Of a DNA stretch of 64,000 nt, positions 26,443-37,000 are shown in pieces. The notes under the pieces are model-generated. The model saw only the letters and a program-made list of their open reading frames with translations. It was not told the DNA's origin and searched no databases. Position 1 is the first letter of the stretch; each line of letters starts with the position of its first letter. The stretch is from Enoplolaimus lenunculus (taxonomy: Eukaryota > Nematoda > Enoplea > Enoplida > Thoracostomopsidae), in contig JASANG010004017.1 in assembly GCA_030248215.1 (NCBI GenBank), forward strand, positions 62,001 through 126,000, in the 5' to 3' direction. The translations under genes and the position numbers were made by a program.

Positions 26443-27436
26443 GGTCCCCACTGTTCAATGCCTAATTGAACAACTATAGCTTCAGAGTGCAAAATGTCGC
26501 GTTTTCTGTGGGGCAAAAATGAGCGCAAGACTATGTGGGTTTCACGTTGAAACTGGGTTCGCTTGGTACACGTCTTGTTTCTATTAGATTATTGGGTAAC
26601 ATTTTGTCAGCTTAAAATCCAATGAAGCAGAAATCAACATTGTAGAACATCATACTAGAAATTGAAACTTGAAAATTTTTTATAACGACTAAAACTCCAG
26701 GTTAGCGTTTCGTTCGAAACGCCATCACCTGTACTCGTTCAATGTTTTTGAAGAAACTGCGCCGCACCTGCCTTTTCAATCTATTTTTTATCAGCTCGCA
26801 AAATACCACTGTTCAGCGTGTCATATCACATATGATACATACTCTAATATTGGAATATAGATATTCGCACAAGTGTGCCACTATACCACAGTATCGCATG
26901 ACAAGTGGTCGCTGAAAATTTTATACCACCGTTTGACTTTTGTCTTGTTCACCCGAATAGAGAGCCAAAATTTAGAATAGACGACAAATCACGACCAATA
27001 TGGGATAAAACATGGCCCAAGCTATACCTATTAAATAACGTGAGTATAAGGAAAAATTCCTACTTATATAAGTTTGCAGAGACAGTCTTCGAAACACGTG
27101 TACTTTATGTTTGAACAGCTTTGAAGTGTATGCTTTTGGGGAACAAATCAGACAGTTTTGCAGTATGTGTATAATATATTTTCGCTGGTTCAACAGGTAC
27201 AGATTTATAAAATACTTATTAAGGTTTCGTTGGGATAGCCACGACAGTTAAATCTTTCTATTTACGAAAAAATTTGTTACATTTAAGAAACATGATAAGC
27301 AAGGTGCAGCTGAAAAGTATTTCTGTTATAAACAGCAAGTTTTTATGACAAAGCTTGAAATCAAGTCTGAAAATCATTGTGCTTAAAAGAAAAGAAATAT
27401 TATTAGTTTCCCTGTTTCTCTGAAAAATTGTCTAAA

Positions 27437-27700
27437 TACTGTAGTGACCCGAATACGAGGGGGACTGACATTTATTTGGCCTCTTTAAAGGGTATCCCCC
27501 TTGTTATTCGGTTACGGACAGTTATTTATGTTTAACCCACGTTCCGTCGCCCTTCGTTACTGATATATATCCGGTACTGCGATTATCCGTTGAATTAAAC
27601 GTTTATTTGTCTTGTGTCAATAACTTGAGCGATAATACAAGGTTATACTTAGGAATTTACGCTCAAAATTTAAAGTTTTGAACCAAATTATTTGGTCCTA
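27437..27700. mobile_element. Family A MITE, left half only
   Basis: It starts TACTGTAGTGACCCGAATAC and runs through CCCTTCGTTACTGATATA to AAATTATTTGGTCCTA, matching the copy at 54.47 kb up to 'ggtcct'. At that point the left LTR of the large retroelement begins. The other half of the MITE is not found beyond the right LTR. Confidence 0.75.
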
Positions 27701-29032
27701 TGTAGGTGGCTGTGCCACACTTAAACCTATTTCAAACTAAAAAATAAAACTAAAAATAAAACCCTATATCAAAACCACACCTTAAGGGAGTCCCTGGCTC
27801 CACCTAGTCTCTCTTAGAACTTAAGTTAGGCTTAGGCGTTGCTACAAGGCGTAGAAATTGGTAAAATCTATGCTATGGCGGCTGTGTCCGCAATGTAAAC
27901 TTACCTGGGGCCCTGCGTGGCCATATAGAATGGTTGATTAATGTTGCATATCGTGCTGGCCTAATCTGCGCTTAAGGACATAGCTAGGCTATGTCAGCAC
28001 CAAAATGGTGCTTTATATTGAGTGTCTCCGGCGTATTGTTGTTGTTGTTGTAGTACCGGATGTGTGGCTCTCGACCTCAACCGCATTGCGGACACCCAAT
28101 TGTGGGTGTCGGCAAAAATGCAAATGAGGTCGAGATGCCGATACGGGTAGCCAGGACCGGAATCAGTCTTGGTTTTGATTTGGTACAATCGGTTGTTTTT
28201 TTTTGGTTGGTGGTGAACAGTTTATTTTTACATTGTTTTCTTGAAGTTTTGCGTTGGGTTTGCGTTAGCGGAAGTTTTAATAAGTAAGGTCGAGTTGATT
28301 TAAATTTAAGATTGTCACGGTGGCTTAAGGATGTGAAGGGAATTACGGCATTACGGTGTTATTCGGCGTTGCGCAGGGCGCGGAAATTACCCAGTATTGG
28401 ATACTGGTGTCATGTGCTAAAGGAACTTGGGATATTAAAGGAAACCTGGGAAAAAGTAGTCTAATAAATCTAACGGGGTTAGATTTATTATTCTACAACG
28501 GCTGGGCCAAATCTAACGGGGTTAGATTGGTCGGAAATTTGGTGTAACTCTAACGGGGTTAGAGTACACGGTTTAACGGGGTGTAATTCTAACGGGGTTA
28601 GAATTGCACGGATTCTGGAAAACGGCAAAAGTATTGGGTACGGTAAAGCCAGTGGCTGGATTAAATCAGATTCAGACGTCGGCTTTAAGGATTCCGGCTC
28701 GGGTTACCAGTTAAATTGCATAACCTGTGATTTGCTGGCCTTAATTTTGGGTATTTCGTGTCCTACGGCTTGGGTTACCAGTTAAATTGCATAACCTGTG
28801 ATTTGCTGGCCTTAATTTTGGGTATTTCAGCGGGTACCAGTTAAATTGCATAACCTGTGATTTGCTGGCCTTAATTTTGGGTATTTTGTGTCATACGGAT
28901 TGCGGGTTGGGATTTATAATAAACATTTACCGGCCGCGTTTTACTAAATCAGAGCGATAAGCATACATCGAGGAAAGAACTATACAGGCGATACAGGATA
29001 CAGGCTTAAGTCTAAATCACGAACTTCTCACA
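27701..29032 (+). repeat. left (5') LTR of the Gag-only element
   Basis: 1,332 bp, from TGTAGGTGGC to CTTCTCACA. It contains a long nested hairpin (28,070-28,134), four short hairpins with a CTAAC-GGG-GTTAG core (28,462-28,609), and three head-to-tail copies of a ~60-70 bp unit starting TACCAGTTAAATTGCATAAC (28,701-28,901). The right LTR has one copy of that unit, which explains most of the length difference. Confidence 0.9.
28462..28609 (+). promoter_or_regulatory. cluster of four hairpins in the LTR
   Basis: Four inverted repeats share the inner core CTAAC-GGG-GTTAG but differ in the outer stem. Hairpin 1 (28,462-28,490) pairs TAATAAAT with ATTTATTA. Hairpin 2 (28,507-28,530) pairs AAT with ATT. 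Hairpin 3 (28,542-28,569) pairs GTGT and ACT with AGT and ACAC around one bulged A. Hairpin 4 (28,581-28,609) pairs GTGTAATT with AATTGCAC, with one G-T pair. The cluster recurs at 38,383-38,530 in the right LTR. A role in RNA structure or protein binding is inference. Confidence 0.75.
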
Positions 29033-29046
29033 TGGTGACCACGATG
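29033..29046 (+). other. primer-binding site
   Basis: TGGTGACCACGATG follows the left LTR without a gap. TGG at the start complements the CCA end of a tRNA, as LTR elements require. The primer tRNA was not identified. The same 14 bases occur at the equivalent place in the miniature element at 45.15 kb. Confidence 0.8.
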
Positions 29047-29099
29047 GTCTCGATGCTGATTTAGTTGGTGGTCGGTGTGAAAGGAAATAGTTGGAAAAA

Positions 29100-30030
29100 G
29101 GAGAAAGGAATTTCTGGGTGTAAAAGGAAAAGGCTGTTATTGGAAATACAGGATCTGAACGATCGTGTAAAAGGCTGTTATTGGAAACACAGGATCTGAA
29201 CGATCGTGTTGTGGAAAATAACAGGGAGTACAGGCTGAAAAGGAAACTGGGCTGTGAGTATCTACTGCGCGAAAGGGCAACAGATACTGACATTACTGGA
29301 TAGTACAGGCTAAAGGCTGTTATTGGAAATACAGGATCTGAACGATCTTAAAAGGCTGTTATTGGAAACACAGGATCTGAACGATCGTGTTGTGGAAAAT
29401 AACAGGGAGTACAGGCTGAAAAGGAAACTGGGCTGTGAGTATCTACTGCGCGAAAGGGCAACAGATACTGACATTACTGGATAGTACAGGCTAAAGGCTG
29501 TTATTGGAAATACAGGATCTGAACGATCGTGTAAAAGGCTGTTATTGGAAACACAGGATCTGAACGATCGTGTTGTGGAAAATAACAGGGAGTACAGGCT
29601 GAAAAGGAAACTGGGCTGTGAGTATCTACTGCGCGAAAGGGCAACAGATACTGACATTACTGGATAGTACAGGCTAAAGGCTGTTATTGGAAATACAGGA
29701 TCTGAACGATCGTGTAAAAGGCTGTTATTGGAAACACAGGATCTGAACGATCGTGTTGTGGAAAATAACAGGGAGTACAGGCTGAAAAGGAAACTGGGCT
29801 GTGAGTATCTACTGCGCGAAAGGGCAACAGATACTGACATTACTGGATAGTACAGGCTAAAGGCTGTTATTGGAAATACAGGATCTGAACGATCGTGTAA
29901 AAGGCTGTTATTGGAAACACAGGATCTGAACGATCGTGTTGTGGAAAATAACAGGGAGTACAGGCTGAAAAGGAAACTGGGCTGTGAGTATCTACTGCGC
30001 GAAAGGGCAACAGATACTGACATTACTGGA
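29100..30030 (+). repeat. 183 bp tandem-repeat array in the element's leader
   Basis: Five copies of a ~183 bp unit; the marker CAGATACTGACATTACTGGA recurs at 29,281, 29,462, 29,645, 29,828 and 30,011. Each unit itself holds a pair of shorter repeats containing AGGATCTGAACGATCGTG. A different ~158 bp unit repeats once just downstream (about 30,034-30,268). As 183 is divisible by three, a repeating antisense frame stays open across the array; it is probably not a gene. Confidence 0.9.
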
Positions 30031-30984
30031 TAATACAGGCTGTGAATTAGTTCGACAGTTATACTTGAGGCTGTGCCGCAAGTACGTGGAACTGATTCAG
30101 GAGTTGACGGATCGAAATCAGGCTGAAAAGGAAATCGGGCTGTGAGTATCTACTGCGCGAAAGGGCAACGGATACTGACATTACTGGATAGTACAGGCTG
30201 TGAATTAGTTCGACAGTTATACTTGAGGCTGTGCCGCAAGTACGTGGAACTAGTTCAGGAACAGGCGAATTGGAAGTGAAAATTCTCGGGGTGAAGAGAC
30301 GAAAATTGGAAAAAACGGTCAGAAACTGGTGAAATTGGCATACTTAGGAACTATTGTGTTCGTAAGTACCGGGTTAAAATTTGAAACGGAACGGTTACAG
30401 GCATCGGCAGTATTGGTCAAAAACATCTGAAAAATTGTCAAAAATTCAGTTGTTTTTGGACCTGGTGAAGTGAAAAGGTGCGAGAAAGGCAAAAAGGATA
30501 CGGCATTGAACTCAGGGCATATCAAGGACGGAAGTAAACCCTTAACACTTGCGCTATAAGGGTTTACGGAAATTTCGGTTGGCGTCGGCACGAGATCTAG
30601 GTACTTGTAACAAGTAGCTAGCTAATAAGGAGCAATCTCGGGTGAAAACCGGAGCTGAAAGTTGGCCTGACGCGAGATAGCGGCTGGCAAACGTGAATAA
30701 AAGTTGGAAAGGAGTGCAAGGAACGATTCAGGAATATTTTGCTTGGGGCTACGCCACAAGTTTTCGAATCGGGTGCCGTATTCAGTGAGTGAATAAGGCT
30801 GTGAAACGAAATCTCGGGAGTAGCTAAGTGAAAAGGTCGAAAAATCGTCGAAGGTGCTTGGGGCTGAAACATTTAGGAACTGTATAGTTCGTAAATACCC
30901 AGAGCACGTTCTTGGAAGAAATTTTGAACCGGGCGAAAAGTTTCGGGCCAAAAATTACGAAAAATTGGCCGGTCAGAAAAGTGG

Positions 30985-31006
30985 TGTTTTATATATATAA
31001 AACACA
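30985..31006. repeat. 22 bp perfect palindrome before the Gag frame
   Basis: GTGTTTTATAT followed by its exact inverse complement ATATAAAACAC. It ends 63 bases before the first ATG of the long frame, in the leader of the LTR element. Confidence 0.8.
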
Positions 31007-31069
31007 ATAACACTGGTGTGGGAAATAGTTTACAGAGATTGGCTGAAAGTGCGATTTCGGAAAAGGAGA

Positions 31070-34000
31070 ATGCCGTTGTACAGGACCCCAACTACGGCGG
31101 TAGAACAGGAAGCGGTAGCAAGGGCTACGGCGCGTGAAAGCAGGGTGACAACACGAAGTATGTCACGCGAGCTTCAGGCAGAACCGGGTAAAGAAATCGA
31201 GGAGATTTCGTTACCGAGTACAATGTGTCGTCAGGAATCATTCGAATCAGTATTCCAGACGAATGGGAATGGCATATCCGGGCAATCGACTATGATTGCG
31301 CGAGGAGCACAGGTGACGGAGACAAGGGCGCCGGATCTAACGATGTTAGACGGGCAGTATACCGGAATGAGAGCGCAAGAGGATGCAGGCATACGGCAAG
31401 GGAGTCATAGACTCGCTTATGCATCGGAGGGAAGCACAGGACATGGCGGTGTTGTAGATTCAGGCATGTCCTATCCTCGGATGACAGCGGAATATCAGAA
31501 CGAGAGACAGGATCTGGAGGATTCGGGCGTATGTCGACCAGAACCGAGATACGCAATACCGAACCCGGCTATGATGGAAGGAAATAGTTCAGAAACAGGT
31601 ATGAGATGGACTCAGGCTTATAGCGGGACGGAACCGTCACGCAGGATAAATATGATTAGGCCGCATCCACAATTAGAAATGGATGGGCCGTTGGCAAACT
31701 GGTCGGTGGAACAACGCATGTCCATGGGACATGGGTTACAGCGACAACAGGCTTCCACCCAGGTGCAAGGAATAGGAGCACGGAGCCAGGATAGTGTGAA
31801 GGCAGTGGAAGAAGATAGAGGTCGCAGTCCGGGGGTGCCTCAGGCACGCTCGAGGGCGACGTCTATTCAGGAATCAGAAGAGGAGGAGGACGAAATCAAG
31901 GAATTGACTCGGGCATTCGAACGGGGTCTGAAGTCGAAACATAGTGAGAAGTTTCGAAAGTTGTGGAGTAAATTGGAAAGTGAAATGGGTCAGAGGCCGG
32001 AGTCAAGGCAGAGTCACAGATCAGGCAGAGTGAGTCGGATGTCGAATAAGGACGACGTTAACCGGCAATCTGTGACAAAGGAGTACCGGGAAGCTACGCG
32101 AATGCATGGAGCGGGGGAACAAGCCTGCTCGATGTCGATGGGAAATCAGGAGATGCCGAAAGGAGGGGTGGCACCCCACCCTGTCCCTATGGGCTACCGA
32201 CAGGCGAGTTATCCGGTGTTGACCCAACCATTGGCGGGGAATGCATATCAGGCATTTCCGGCACAACCAGGAGTGGCTCCGCAAGCGAACGCAAGTTGGC
32301 AAGAACCGGTCATGCAAACACCGAGGATGACGGGTTTTGCGGAGATGCCACAGTTACAGGCAATGGGGAATATGGCAAATCGGGTACCACAGTATATGGG
32401 GTACGCGAATCAGGGTGCACCACAGATCGTGGTGAAAATGCCGCAGAAATTGCCGTTGCAAAATTTCGAAGGCAAGTCAGACTTTGGAATTTGGTACAGG
32501 AAATTTGAACGGGTGATGCAAACGGCTAAAATTGTCGACAGCGAGTCCAAAATAAATCACTTCAGGAATCATGTGAAAGGACTGGCTGATCAGTATTTGG
32601 ATATTTTGGAAGAGCGGTATGGACCATACGGCTCAGAGGAGTTCGGGCAATTAGTGCGCGAATTCCAGGAAAGGTTTGGAGAATCGACGGACCTGTCGAA
32701 TAGAATGGCAGCGTTCCAGAGGATCAGGCAAAAAGGGGACGTGAGCGAATACGCTGACGAGCTGCAGTCTTACTGGGTAAGATATTTGGAGAAACAGTTT
32801 GCGAATACGGAGGAGAGCAGGGACTTGTTGTGTCAGACATTTGTGAACAACTCGTTCCCGGAAATGAAACAACGGCTGCAACTGGGTATAGTAGAGTCGT
32901 TTGAGGAGTTGCGGCGCCGTGCCTTGAAGTTGCAGAGGCAACTTGAAGCTGACGGCACGTTGAACGTGAAGGAAAAAGGGAGTAAAATGGAGTTGAAGCA
33001 GGAACAGCAAACGGGTGCGTCGAATGCACAACAGGCAAGGCAAAATACTGGCGCCGGGAATACGCGGCGACAGCAGGCAGGACGTGCTCGTGTGAATAAT
33101 CAGGAGCAAACGGAGGCACAGGGTTCAGGACAAGGTCAGCAGGTTGTATCTGACCAGGTGCCACGGGATTCAGAGCGAGTCAGAAAATTAAGGGAAGTCG
33201 GGTCGTGCTTCTTTTGTGAAGGACAGGGACATATCGCACGCGAATGCCCAGTAAAGGCGAGTAGACAGGGTGCGAGCGGAGCCGCGGTGCAGCAGAATAA
33301 TGCTGGCAACGCTGGAAACAGGCAAGGACAGGCACAAGGAGGGCAAGGAGGGAGATTCCCGCCTTGCGTTCATTGTAACAGGACGAATCACCCGTCGAAT
33401 GAGTGTTTTCGGGCAAATCGCCTACCGATACCGGGGTTGAACGCACCGTTACCCCCGATGACGTCGGCGAGCAGTAACCAGGTACAAGGCCCAGTGATAT
33501 TACAGAGGCAAAAGGAAGTCCTGGGGCCGTGTATATCGTCACCTACGGCCGCAGCGCAGGATAGTGGGGCACCTAGTATACGGATACGGAAAATTCATGA
33601 GGATCCGTTGCCTTCGGTTATGAAGGTGGCGAAGTTACCTGTTATAGCTAATGTATGGACAGAGGCAGAGGAACTGCGTCTGGAGGAAAACCGCACACAG
33701 CGGATCGCGTCGGTGAATGTAACGGAGATGGAGGTTTCGCAAGTAGAACCTACATCGTCAGGCGAGGCTCAGAAGCGATCGAGTGTGCCAAGTCGGGGGG
33801 CGTCGACAGCGACGTCACCTGTAGAGATAACAGACGGCAAGAAAAAGAAATGGAAAAAGAAAGAGGACGTAATAGAGGTGAATTTGGATGGCTCAAGTGA
33901 GGACGAGCGGATGGATACAGGAACAACAGAGGAAGGAGCAGAGCGGATGGAGACCCCATCGGCTAAGCCGGGTGTGGACCAGTTGTGCACACCAGAGGCA

Positions 34001-37000
34001 ACCGGAAAAGGAAAAGGAGTAGGAAAAGGAAAGCAGTTGGTAGGTAGCGGAAGCGCAGTGGACAGCGTTTCGGTTACGACGACTAAAAAGGAATGGAGGG
34101 TGCTAGACCCGGAGGCGTATCAGGAGGGGAAGTACCCACGGATGCCGACGGATACTTCATCGGTCGTAGAAGGTTCGCCTTTCCTACCGCAGCCGTGCGT
34201 AACTCCCCCTCCACCGCCGTTGCCGAAAGGAATGTATTGGGCAGAAATGGTACCGGACCCTCCGAGAGCAGGGTCGGGCGTAGCAGAGTATAGTCCGGCA
34301 TTGTTTCTTGAGGAAGCATTGAAGCGGGACATCGAGAACAGGCAGCTACAGGATAAGGAGTTGATTGCAAGGCTGAAGGCAGCGTTGACTAGAATGTACC
34401 CCCCAGGGGGATTCGGAGTTGCGGAAATCGAGAGCTCGTACGCGATGGTACAGGCGAATGTACGGGATTTAGAAGGAAACTGGACGCTGCGGAAGGAGAC
34501 GGATATAGAGGCAATGTCCATGGCTAATAAGTTACGGACATATCAGGAGTTCGCTGTGGAAGCGTGGAGAGATTTGATGGGTTACGCGGATCGCGTAACG
34601 CAGAACCGGAAAAGGATCATAGAATTGGAAACAGCGGTTTTAGCGGCTGGAGACCAGCGGCAGAGGGCTCACGAGCATGTGTCCGGTGCGGAACAGCTGG
34701 TGAGGCGGACTGAGGAAAAGGTAAAGGAGAAGGAAGCCGAGCGTCAGGTGATGATGGAAAAGTTGAATAAGGCATTAGAAGAGGTTATGACGCTCGTCGG
34801 TGAAAAGAGGCAGCTGGAGAACCAGGTGCAAGAGTTGACTGAGGAAAACGATAAGTTGAGAAAAGGAGCTGTGCTTGAGAAAGGGGAAGAGTCATCGGAG
34901 CCGTCCGTCGATAGGGCGTCTGCGAGTCAACAAGGAGCGTTTAAGAGACCGAGATCTCTAACGCCGGGACGTGCACGGAAAACGGTGCGCATGGATATTG
35001 AGGAGGTGGAATTGTCCGGCGGCACAGAGGATGAAGTAGCGTCGGTGCAGGTAATAGGCGAAAAGGATGTGCCGAGGACGACGGTTGCACAAAGGAGACC
35101 GGAGGCGCGAGGTCAAGCGACCTGGCAGGTTGTGCAGCGGTCAAAACGACCGGCGACAAAACGACCCGAACGACCGGCGACAAGACGACCCGGGAAAGGC
35201 ATAATTGCTTTTCCGGATATGGTCATTTTGCCAAGGGGCCACATGTTGGTAAACTATAAATTTGGTTATCAACAGGTGTTGCATGCAAATTATTTTGAAG
35301 GCAACGATTCACCGGAACAGCCGGGTGTAGGCTTACCGAAGGATGTATTGAGGCATTTAGCGGTCCACTGGGCGACGGCAGCAATCAAGGCGTTCGAATT
35401 TTATTTGAAAAAGGAGGCCTTGATATCGGAATGGATGGAGTGCCTGAATTATGCGGAGCGCGGCTTAGCGGCGTGTATATTCCGCACGGTGGACATAGAG
35501 CCACAGGTGTATCAGGCGGTGATGAGATGGTTCGCGAGGATTGTGAGGGAAACGGCGGCACGTGCAGTGGTCACGCGCGGTCTGCAGTGGGGACGAGCAC
35601 CAGCGGATTTCTTTGTACCGCTGTCGTCCCACGTGATTATGCAATTGTTTGACAAGGCGAAGGACCCTCAGGTGAAAAGGACAAGGCCCATGGTGATGGC
35701 CCGGGCATATGCGAACCAAAAATACTGGACACTCCGGAATAAGTTTGAACGGGAGAATCTAAAGGCAATGGAGCCGGAGGATTCTCCGGTAAGGGCAGAA
35801 ATGCGATTGCAGTTGCTGCCGTTACAGAAGGAGGTGCAGAAGGAAACGGAGAAGGTGCTGGCAGCGAGTACGCTGCGAGCTATAGCGAATTTGTCGCTAT
35901 GGTTTCCGGAGGCATATCCATACCCGGAAAACAAAAGGGAAGCAGAGTTGCCAGAGTTGACGCCGGATAAGGAATCGAGAAGGCAACTGATGGATATGGT
36001 ACAGGATTATGACCGGAAGGAGACGGAGGAATTGTCGAGGATTGCTGAAGTAAACAGGAGAGCCCTGGACTTGTGCCGAGGTCACCTATTTGATGACCAG
36101 GCGAATGCGGCTCGGAGACCGGAGCCGATGGATACGCAGGTAGCAGGGCAAGAAGGGGTACAACCGGGTCCGAGCAAAGCTCGTACGCGATCTGAAGCGC
36201 AGGCGGAAGCGTCCGGCGTGCAGGCGGAGGAGAAAAGGAAAATGGAGTTCGAACCGGTGAGTGAGGGGGAGTTCGACGTGCTAGAAGAAGCAGGGCTAAC
36301 TCCGTCTCCTGAGAAGCAACAAAGGAAACCGGCGGTGACGTTACAGGCAGAGAAAGAGGAATCGCGGGTGGAGGGGTATGTGACGCCTCCACCGGCAGAG
36401 AAAGAGGGGTCAGAAGGGAAACTGACGCCAAGAAGGTCACCACGGATACAGAAACAAGAGGAGGCGAAGGAACAGGAGAAGTCGAAGGAATTGTTGTGGG
36501 AAGAGTTGATTAAGCTGCAACCTAAAAAGGTACGGTCGCAATCGGAGGCAGAGGAAAAACCGAGCACGAGTCTCGGTCAGCCACCGGCACCGGGATATAT
36601 CGCGGTGCGAGGGCCGGATGGAAAGTTGAAATGGAGGTTTGATAAGGACGCGAGGAAAAGGGCAATGGCCCAGAGGGCGCGCGTTAGTCCGAAGAGACCA
36701 ACGGGCGGATATGTACGACCGGCTGCAGGGTCGGTGGTAAGTAGAATCGGACCGAGGCAGGCGAATCCGGTGTACAGTGCATCGGCTGTGCGATCACAGA
36801 CAGCGCCTGGGTACCGAGGATCCGGAGCAGTAACGCAGAGGGTGGTTATTAGTCCACCAGCTGGGTCGGCAGGGGTACGGCCATCAGTCCGGCAAGTGTC
36901 GGGCGAGCGGTACCCTGTACGAGTTGGCGGTCACGTGGGACAACCGCAAGTGGCACCCGGACGTGGCTATTACAATCAACAAGTGGAGAACGTACGGCAG

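Noticed and set aside
26655-26688. Last exon of FRG1 (VRYKKFSSFNF-stop)
   Set aside because: Acceptor and phase fit and it resembles YVKKFQSFQ, but it is only eleven codons and lacks the rest of the conserved tail; not annotated as coding.
28060-28287. Short plus-strand frame repeated in both LTRs (CGSRPQPHCGHPIVGVG)
   Set aside because: It overlaps the nested LTR hairpin, has no homology, and is duplicated only because LTRs are.
29310-30023. Antisense 237-codon frame made of a repeated 61-residue unit (SVALSRSRYSQPSF)
   Set aside because: It exists because the 183 bp leader repeat is a multiple of three without a stop on that strand; no homology and no separate promoter were seen.
31016-31069. 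Longer Gag-like frame starting upstream of 31,070
   Set aside because: The frame is open there but has no ATG; the first ATG is at 31,070.
33553-33580. DSGA in the Gag-like frame as a retroviral aspartic protease site
   Set aside because: It lacks the hydrophobic residues normally before DSG and the later ILG/IIG flap motif; probably chance in a low-complexity linker.
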